This document shows positions 56,626 through 62,663 of a stretch of 62,663 nt of DNA, in pieces (the stretch's first letter is position 1; each line of letters starts with the position of its first letter). The notes beneath the pieces were generated by a model that saw nothing but the letters and a program-made list of their open reading frames with translations, was not told the origin of the DNA and did not search any database. The position numbers were made by a program, and so were the translations under genes. Source of the stretch: Adonisia turfae CCMR0081 (GTDB taxonomy: Bacteria; Cyanobacteriota; Cyanobacteriia; Phormidesmidales; Phormidesmidaceae); contig NZ_QXHD01000004.1 of NCBI RefSeq assembly GCF_011009555.1, positions 2,585,661 to 2,648,323 on the forward strand. The letters run 5' to 3'.

Positions 56626-56805
56626 GGTTATGGACTGCACAAAAATAAAGGCCCAGGTTGGGGCTGTAGATGGGCTCATAGGATGATTATTTAAGCACAA
56701 GCGCCTTATGGGAAAGGTTATCTAAATTCTCCAGGTTCTTTTTTATCGTCTTAATTCTTTAAGTCTCTTTTCAATTTGATTCCCACCTTAGTTATTTTCT
56801 CGACT

Positions 56806-57615
56806 ATGCTTTCTTACCACTCACAGGCTGCTTCTCATGTTGCTGAGTCTGCGCCTTTAATAGAAGTTCAAGAGCTGAGTCTGCGCTATGGTCGTCACAT
56901 CGCTTTTGAGGGGGTTTCTCTGCCGATTTATGTGGGGCAAATTACGGCGATTGTGGGTCCCTCGGGTTGTGGGAAGAGTAGTTTTTTGAGCTGCTTAAAT
57001 CGGATGAGTGATTTGGTGCCTGATTGTCATGTGGAGGGGCGAATTCGGCTGGCTGGGATGGAGATTCTGAATCCGAATACGGATACCCTGTCGCTGCGTC
57101 GCCGGGTGGGGATGATTTTTCAGCGGCCTAATCCGTTTCCGTTGAGTATTTGGGAGAATCTTGCTCTGCCTTTGCGAGAACATGGGATGACCGAGCGCCA
57201 TCGACTGGCAGAGACGATTGAAGTCGTGCTTAGGGATGTGGGGTTATGGTCAGAGGTAAAAGACCGTCTGCGTAAGTCGGCGCTAGCTCTATCGGGTGGG
57301 CAACAGCAGCGGTTGTGCATTGCCCGAGCCTTGGTGCTACAGCCAGAGGTTTTATTATTGGATGAACCCTGTAGTGCTCTGGACCCGATTGCCAGCGGCA
57401 TTGTTGAGGACTTGATTACGCGATTACGGCCTCGTTATACCCAGGTGGTGATTACTCATAATTTGGCTCAGGCTAGTCGCATTGCTGATCAGGTGGGCAT
57501 GTTTTGGGTGCAACACGGCGTAGGGCGATTGATTGAATTTGGCACCGCCCAGCAGATGTTTGAAGCACCAAACCATGAGCTAACCGCAGCCTACATCAGC
57601 GGTGGTAAAGGTTAA
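56806..57615 (+). CDS. pstB: Phosphate ABC transporter ATPase PstB
   Basis: The ATP-binding subunit, 269 residues from ATG 56806. Walker A GPSGCGKSS, the PstB-typical CLNRMSDL segment, GMIFQRPNPFPLSIWENL, signature ALSGGQQQRLCIARAL, Walker B LLLDEPCSALDP and THNLAQA are all present. It closes the pst run and is convergent with the aldo/keto reductase gene, two bases away. The 180-base gap upstream contains no clear promoter element. Confidence 0.94.
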   Translation: MLSYHSQAASHVAESAPLIEVQELSLRYGRHIAFEGVSLPIYVGQITAIVGPSGCGKSSFLSCLNRMSDLVPDCHVEGRIRLAGMEILNPNTDTLSLRRRVGMIFQRPNPFPLSIWENLALPLREHGMTERHRLAETIEVVLRDVGLWSEVKDRLRKSALALSGGQQQRLCIARALVLQPEVLLLDEPCSALDPIASGIVEDLITRLRPRYTQVVITHNLAQASRIADQVGMFWVQHGVGRLIEFGTAQQMFEAPNHELTAAYISGGKG

Positions 57616-57617
57616 CC

Positions 57618-58727
57618 CTATTCTGCAACGACTCCTGCTCCTGAGCCTTTGACTAAAACAGGCTGATTAAACGAATTAGGCTGATCACCAACGGTGGCAC
57701 CGCCATTGATCATGCCCTGGAGGCTAGGCTCAAAGAAGGTGTAGGGAAAACGAGAATCGGGACGGCTCACCTGATCTAATCGCTGCTGTAGCTCAGTGGG
57801 AATCTCGAAGTCTAAAGCACCTAAGTTATCTTGCAGTTGGTGTAGCTTAGTGGCTCCGATAATCACTGAGGCAACGGCGGGACGGTTGACAACCCAGTTA
57901 AGGGCGACCTGCGCCATAGAACGGTCCAACTCTTTGGCCACTTGCTCCAATTCTGCAACGATGGCCCAGTTTTTCTCAGTAAATTTGTCAAAAGCTGGAT
58001 TACCGCTGTTGGCGAGCATTGCCAGCCGACCTGAACCTTCGCCACCTTGCTCAGAAGGTTTATATTTTCCAGAAAGCAGACCACTGGCCAGGGGAGACCA
58101 CACCATCAAACTGGTGCTCAAGTTTTTAGCCAGTGCTGAGTACTCAAACTCGATGTTGCGCTCGGCTAGGGAGTATTCCAGCTGCACAGTGCTGATGGGT
58201 TCCCAATGGCGTTCTTGGGCCAGGGTTTGGGCTTGAGCGACATACCAGGCGGGGGCATCCGATAGGGCGACATGTCGGACTTTGCCTGAGCGAACTAAAT
58301 CATCCAGGGTACGCATCACCTCGGCTGCCGGAGTGACCTGATCCCAGGTATGCAGCATATAGACGTCGATGTAGTCGGTGCCAAGGCGCTCCAGGGAACC
58401 TTCGACGGCACGCAGGATATTTTTGCGCCCGTTGCCGCCTGCATTGGGGTTGCCGGGCTCAGAGTTATAGCTAAATTTGGTGGTAATGATAATGCGATCG
58501 CGAGTCTTACTATCCTTAATAAACCGGCCCAACATCTGCTCACTATTGCCGTTGGTATACAGGTCTGCCGTGTCAACAAAGTTGCCCCCTGCTTCCACAT
58601 AGGCATCAAACAACTGGCGGGCATTGGCTTCATCAGCCCCCCAACCCCAGTCATCACCAAAGGTCATCGTGCCCAGGGCCAAACGGCTAACCTTCAATCC
58701 AGTATTTCCTAGCGTGTAGTAATCCAT
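57618..58727 (-). CDS. Aldo/keto reductase
   Basis: A 369-residue NADPH-dependent oxidoreductase of the YajO/YccK branch. The barrel shows LALGTMTFGDDWGWG, the catalytic set in FVDTADLYTNG (D, Y), ITTKFS (K) and YMLHTWD (H), and the cofactor region WVVNRPAVASVIIGAT. It is intact. Substrates of this group are various aldehydes and ketones; none can be assigned. It is convergent with pstB. Confidence 0.92.
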   Translation of the reverse strand: MDYYTLGNTGLKVSRLALGTMTFGDDWGWGADEANARQLFDAYVEAGGNFVDTADLYTNGNSEQMLGRFIKDSKTRDRIIITTKFSYNSEPGNPNAGGNGRKNILRAVEGSLERLGTDYIDVYMLHTWDQVTPAAEVMRTLDDLVRSGKVRHVALSDAPAWYVAQAQTLAQERHWEPISTVQLEYSLAERNIEFEYSALAKNLSTSLMVWSPLASGLLSGKYKPSEQGGEGSGRLAMLANSGNPAFDKFTEKNWAIVAELEQVAKELDRSMAQVALNWVVNRPAVASVIIGATKLHQLQDNLGALDFEIPTELQQRLDQVSRPDSRFPYTFFEPSLQGMINGGATVGDQPNSFNQPVLVKGSGAGVVAE

Positions 58728-58922
58728 ATGGCTGTCCTCAGCGACCTAATTTTGCAGTTCAACCTACAGTCCCTACTGTGGGGCAATCTTTAAAACGCTG
58801 CTTGAATATAATTGCTCTGTTTTGGTAGAAAATTGCGCTATCTCCCAAACCAGCCCCTATGCATGACGTGATAAGTTGCCTGAGCATTGATTACCGGTCA
58901 TGACTATTCAGGGGACACACAA

Positions 58923-59681
58923 ATGGAATTTACCATTGAAATGGTGACGCTGCTATTCGTAGTGGCAATGGCAGCAGGCTGTGTAGACACCATCGCCGGT
59001 GGTGGCGGGCTCATTGTCTTACCCACAATGCTGATGGTGGGCATACCGCCCGCCGCTGCCTTAGCCACAAATAAACTCCAAGGCAGCGGCGGCACATTGG
59101 TCGCATCTCTTTATTTCCTGCGTAAACAAATTGTGCGCCTAAAGGACATTCAGCTCACCGTATTTATGACTTTTGTTGGAGCTGTGATTGGCGTCTGGCT
59201 GGTGCTACAGATCGAAAGCACTGTTCTCAAAGCGATTATCCCTTTCTTACTGATTGGCATGGGTGCCTATTTTGCTCTATCACCCCGGCTCGGAGCCACT
59301 GACCAGAAACAACGCTTAGCACACAACCCGTTTTCTGTATTGATTGCTCCGTTCCTCGGGTTTTACGATGGCTTTTTTGGACCAGGGACGGGTATGTTCA
59401 TGGCCTTATCACTCGTCAGTCTGCGAGGCTATAACCTGACTAAAGCAACCGCCTATACAAAGATTTTGAACTGCACCAGCAACGTGTCATCACTGCTTTA
59501 CTTTCTTGCTTTTGGGGAGGTGTATTGGGGCGTCGGTTTAGTCATGCTGACAGGTCAGGTGATAGGCTCCTCCATAGGAGCCAGGATCGTTTTAGCCAAA
59601 GGTGCAGCCTTAATTCGCCCAGTTGTTGCCACGGTTTGTTTTCTGATGGCATCCAAACTGTTGTTAGATATCTTTGGCTAA
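58923..59681 (+). CDS. TSUP family (TauE/SafE) permease
   Basis: A 252-residue membrane protein starting at ATG 58923. The family motifs are AGCVDTIAGGGGLIVLPTMLMVGIPPAAALATNKLQGSGGT (first repeat; residues 12-52) and LGFYDGFFGPGTGMFMALSLVSLRGYNLTKATAYTK in the second. About eight membrane helices. TSUP proteins move sulfite, sulfonates or other small anions. It is followed by a convergent small gene five bases away. Confidence 0.92.
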   Translation: MEFTIEMVTLLFVVAMAAGCVDTIAGGGGLIVLPTMLMVGIPPAAALATNKLQGSGGTLVASLYFLRKQIVRLKDIQLTVFMTFVGAVIGVWLVLQIESTVLKAIIPFLLIGMGAYFALSPRLGATDQKQRLAHNPFSVLIAPFLGFYDGFFGPGTGMFMALSLVSLRGYNLTKATAYTKILNCTSNVSSLLYFLAFGEVYWGVGLVMLTGQVIGSSIGARIVLAKGAALIRPVVATVCFLMASKLLLDIFG

Positions 59682-59686
59682 TGCCC

Positions 59687-59953
59687 TTAGGCTCCTAAAT
59701 ATTCTGTCAATACCTCACAGGCTCCATCTTCAACACCATCATAAATCGAAGGGCTAGGGGAGAACGGCGGTGTCGGTTTGTCAGTGATTTCTAACTGTTC
59801 ATGCAAAATTGTCAAAATTGCTTCAGTCACAGAGGTAATATCGCGTTCTTGTTGGTAAGGGCGTAGCTTTTCTAATATTTCAGCCGTAAGTAGGACAGTA
59901 ACTGGGGTTCTTTCAGTAGCCATTTTTGCATGGGCAATCACTGCTTCTAGCAT
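59687..59953 (-). CDS. Small CopG-like hypothetical protein
   Basis: An 88-residue soluble protein. The region TPVTVLLTAEILEKLRPYQQERDITSVTEAILTILHEQL looks like a ribbon-helix-helix-type segment often seen in antitoxins or small cyanobacterial proteins, followed by a proline-rich tail (PTPPFSPSPSIYDGV). No toxin partner lies next to it. The methionine at 59953 or the internal one ten codons later could start it. Confidence 0.6.
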   Translation of the reverse strand: MLEAVIAHAKMATERTPVTVLLTAEILEKLRPYQQERDITSVTEAILTILHEQLEITDKPTPPFSPSPSIYDGVEDGACEVLTEYLGA

Positions 59954-60541
59954 ATAGGTCGAGCTGCCCTATCCTAAATCTTTTGGGACATTGCTCTTTT
60001 GGAGACCGTGTGTTGTATGGGTATCACTTCGTTACATAGGTTGGCAATGTTAAGTGGTTAAGTACAATGAATTTCACAATACTGGAGGTCCCCTAAATTC
60101 CTAAAATCGGGGAGATTTTGAGTTCTGAAGACCCCAGAATAATTGGGGTTTGTGTGCTTTTTCAACGGTGTTACCTTCAAAAAGTCTTGTGTAGTCTATT
60201 TTGCTCACCTACTTATCTGGTAGACAGACTTTTAGTGTTACAAATTTTAACTACAATAAATTAGGTTAAGTGTCCGTAGTCTGATCTCTTAAAACAATGT
60301 GTCCAGTGCTTTAGAGACCACTAAGCCTGACTTCTAGAGGGTTATTGGCTCCATAGACATACGTTATGGGGGCAATTTCATCTGAAAAGATGCCCTACTG
60401 TTTTGAGAAACGTGACTTACAGCCATGGCTAACGTAAAGATGATTTGTTTCCAACACAGCATCCCTGCGAAAATCAAATAGCTTACATTTAGGTGTCCCC
60501 ACCCATCACTTGCCTACATCTACCTCTACACGGCAAATTCT
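59954..60541. other. Intergenic stretch before the PstS-TPR gene
   Basis: No gene was found in these 588 bases. A hairpin CCCC-AGAATAATT-GGGG lies near 60133. On the minus strand, CTTAACC occurs near 60270, a single Pho-box-like half that faces away from the downstream gene, so it is not called. Confidence 0.45.
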
Positions 60542-62663
60542 ATGGCTCTACCGCACCGCAGGTCAGCTCCCACCTCCCGGCGTTTGGTCTTTCTGGGTCT
60601 TGTTTTAGTCCTGGCTTTGACTGTATTTCCTTATCCAGCGATGGCTGTCACTCTAGTTGATGGCATGACTCCGACAGTTGCTGCAACATCGAATAGCCCC
60701 CCCGCTGTTGTTAATAAGGTGGTTCAAACTGAGGCGGTGTTAGGGGGGGGTGAGCAAGAACAAGCGTTGAGAATTGACGGGACTAGCTTGATGCAGCCCA
60801 TCAATCAGGCCTTAAAACAACGCTTTGAGCAAGAGTATCCAGGAACGGACGTGACGCTGCGGGCGAATGGTACTGACCCAGCACTAGAGTCATTGCTAAA
60901 GGATGATATTGATCTTGCCGCTATTGGTCGTTCTCTATCGGCTCAGGAGAAAGCTCAAGGACTGATCGAAATTCCCGTTAGTCAGGATGCAATTTCTATC
61001 ATCATTGGCCGTAACAATCGATTTAATGGCACATTGACACTGGATCAATTTGCTCAAATCTTTCGCGGTAAAATTACTAACTGGGCTGAAATCGGTGGCA
61101 CACCTGGCCCCATTCGTTTTATCGATCGTCCCCTCACCAGCGATACCCGTCTTGTTCTCAGTAAATACGGCATTTTGACAGACTCTGAGCAAGCCCAAGG
61201 TGCCCAGGTGGTGCGTCTGGAAACCGATGATACTGCTGCGGTGATTCGGCGGCTGGGAAATGATGGTATTAGCTATGCGATCGCAAGTCAAATCCAGGGC
61301 CAACGACAAGTAAAGACCGTAAAAATAGCCGTACTGCTAGACACCCTGCCCAGCGACAAATACTATCCCTATTCTCAAGTGCGCGGCTATGTCTATAGAA
61401 AGGACAATGCTAACACCGTTCTACCCTTTATCAATTGGGTGACAGGAGAATCTGGCAAGGCTGCTGTAGGAGCTGCAAAAACAGCCGAAGCCGCCGCTGT
61501 AGCGACCGCCCTCAATCCTCCTGCGCTGACTAGAACGGCGACCAATACAAATGGTGTTGGTATCCCCGTCTGGCTGTGGGGGCTCCTACCGCTGCCCTTA
61601 TTATTTTTATTTGGCTTTAGCCGACGCAGACAAACAAAGGAGATGGCAGAAGAAGAGACTGCTACTCAGGAAGTCTCTGTCCCAGAGTCTCAAGTACCTG
61701 CACAGCCTCCCAGCCCTGTACAGCCACCTCCTGTTATTCCAACACCGCCAGCATCAACACAACTAAAGGAACCAGAAGCACCTGGTGCTACTGAAACTGT
61801 CACTGAAACCACCACTGAAACTGCTCAGGAGATTACACCTGTATCTGTCGAAACATACCATGAAACACCAACTGTTACTCCCGAAATAACGCCTACAGAA
61901 ACAACTCCGGCAGAATCTATATCCGCTTCACCGCCCCAGGCTCCGGTGATACTCGCTGTTCCCATCCAATTAGTTGTTAAACCCGTACCACCTACTCCTC
62001 CAGTCGTTCTTCCTATTGAAGAAACCGTTGACTGGAAAAACGCCGATGCTGTTTACCAAAAAGGGGTGAGTTGTCTAAAGTCAGGTCAACTGGACAAGGC
62101 TAAAGCTTACTTTCAACGGCTACTAGAACTCTCTGCTAGAAACATCTTGGGGCTACTGGGCCTCGGTCAAGTATTTTTGAAACTGGGCCAGGGGAGCAAT
62201 GCTCTGGAGCAGTTTACCCAAGCGACTGCCGTAGACCCAAATGAAGGCGAAGCATGGCTCGGCAAAGGAAATGCTTTGCTAAAACTGCAGCAACCGGAAG
62301 CCGCTCTAGAAGAGTTTGATAGAGCGCTACAGTTGAACAGTTCATTGGTAAACGCTCTCAAAGCTAAAGGGGATGCATTCCTAGCACTAGGACAACAGGG
62401 AGAAGCCAACCGCTGCTACGATCAGGCCAATGCGCTGCAAGGTACGCCCATCCCAGTCTGGAAACCGACAACACCAGATGCTGAAGAGACTATCGAGGAA
62501 CAATCCGCCGTTCCAGTTCAAGCGATCGCACCAGAAGAACCAACAGCACCTGCTATCCCGGCTGTTATTCCCATTGAATATACGGTTAATTGGCAAAGTC
62601 CCATCGCAGTCTACTACAAAGGCCTCACCTGTCTAGACTCAGGACAGCTAAATGATGCAGTGC
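60542..62663 (+). CDS. PstS-like domain fused to a membrane helix and TPR repeats (incomplete at window edge)
   Basis: The frame opens at ATG 60542 and is still open at the right edge, at least 707 codons. A signal peptide (LVFLGLVLVLALTVFPYPAMA) leads into a PstS-like domain of about 230 residues (GTSLMQPINQALKQRFEQEYPG, LKDDIDLAAIGRSLSAQEK, FAQIFRGKITNWAEIGG). Next come a membrane helix near residue 345 (IPVWLWGLLPLPLLFLFGF), a long proline/threonine-rich linker, and tetratricopeptide units (AVYQKGVSCLKSGQLDKAKAY, LGLGQVFLKLGQGSNALEQF). A second proline-rich stretch and more repeats follow. The architecture puts the ligand domain outside and the repeats inside the cell, suggesting sensing or scaffolding rather than transport. 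Confidence 0.88.
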   Translation, partial: MALPHRRSAPTSRRLVFLGLVLVLALTVFPYPAMAVTLVDGMTPTVAATSNSPPAVVNKVVQTEAVLGGGEQEQALRIDGTSLMQPINQALKQRFEQEYPGTDVTLRANGTDPALESLLKDDIDLAAIGRSLSAQEKAQGLIEIPVSQDAISIIIGRNNRFNGTLTLDQFAQIFRGKITNWAEIGGTPGPIRFIDRPLTSDTRLVLSKYGILTDSEQAQGAQVVRLETDDTAAVIRRLGNDGISYAIASQIQGQRQVKTVKIAVLLDTLPSDKYYPYSQVRGYVYRKDNANTVLPFINWVTGESGKAAVGAAKTAEAAAVATALNPPALTRTATNTNGVGIPVWLWGLLPLPLLFLFGFSRRRQTKEMAEEETATQEVSVPESQVPAQPPSPVQPPPVIPTPPASTQLKEPEAPGATETVTETTTETAQEITPVSVETYHETPTVTPEITPTETTPAESISASPPQAPVILAVPIQLVVKPVPPTPPVVLPIEETVDWKNADAVYQKGVSCLKSGQLDKAKAYFQRLLELSARNILGLLGLGQVFLKLGQGSNALEQFTQATAVDPNEGEAWLGKGNALLKLQQPEAALEEFDRALQLNSSLVNALKAKGDAFLALGQQGEANRCYDQANALQGTPIPVWKPTTPDAEETIEEQSAVPVQAIAPEEPTAPAIPAVIPIEYTVNWQSPIAVYYKGLTCLDSGQLNDAV

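Noticed and set aside
60240..60280. Pho-box-like CTTAACC half upstream of the PstS-TPR gene
   Set aside because: Only one half site and facing the wrong way; a Pho box needs tandem repeats.

Overview
The window reads as a chromosomal segment of a filamentous-type cyanobacterium. The grounds are frequent HIP1 palindromes (gcgatcgc) inside and between genes, a carboxysomal CcmM-like protein with a RuBisCO-small-subunit-like module, cyanobacterium-type families (DUF3318, UPF0182, Uma2, WcaI-like glycosyltransferase), a PEP-CTERM protein, and heptanucleotide tandem repeats. Most genes look intact. Several decayed copies (an IS630 transposase, a VapC toxin, an M23 peptidase, and 3' ends of ccmM-like, feoB-like and Uma2 genes) show active local rearrangement.

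Layout. 0-5 kb: broken IS630 element, then a large AT-rich STAND-type ATPase with an AlbA_2/Schlafen-like N-terminus (candidate anti-phage gene), then a graveyard of gene 3' ends. 5-7 kb: VapBC remnant and a Tat-exported M23 peptidase. 7-32 kb: a zinc-starvation island. Five near-identical palindromes of the TGATAATCATTATCA type, matching the known cyanobacterial Zur box, sit at 8.81, 13.44, 16.32, 19.46 and 26.00 kb. The genes placed to be read from them are hisI and a short ccmM-like gene facing a PEP-CTERM protein gene; a CzcO-like flavoprotein with a FeoB-like GTPase/permease; an unrecognised 263-residue protein with a second flavoprotein, facing a GFA-family zinc protein; thrS with two tiny proteins; zur itself; and hemB-znuA-znuC-znuB-cobW/zng-folE, closed by a strong terminator. 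The island is interrupted at 20-25 kb by unrelated genes (TetR/DJ-1/SnoaL, Uma2, hypotheticals).

How it fits together. The fur-family gene at 25.5 kb has zinc-site cysteines and should be the repressor. When zinc is scarce the island would add high-affinity uptake (ZnuABC, perhaps the FeoB-like permease), a COG0523 metallochaperone, and second copies of metal-dependent housekeeping enzymes (HisI, ThrS, FolE, HemB, gamma-carbonic anhydrase). Most of these paralogs keep their zinc ligands; HemB has the aspartate-type (zinc-free) site. The flavoproteins and the 263-residue protein are the least explained members.

32-50 kb: toroid-like hypothetical, GH6 cellulase, molybdopterin oxidoreductase relic, about 1.1 kb of hairpin-rich non-coding DNA, NagB-like enzyme, UPF0182 protein, and two paralogous sensor kinases flanking an orphan solute-binding protein, then a glycosyltransferase. 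50-62.7 kb: DUF3318, dus, DMT exporter, an ArsR-type regulator ahead of pstSCAB, aldo/keto reductase, TSUP permease, and at the right edge an incomplete gene fusing a PstS-like domain to a membrane helix and TPR repeats.
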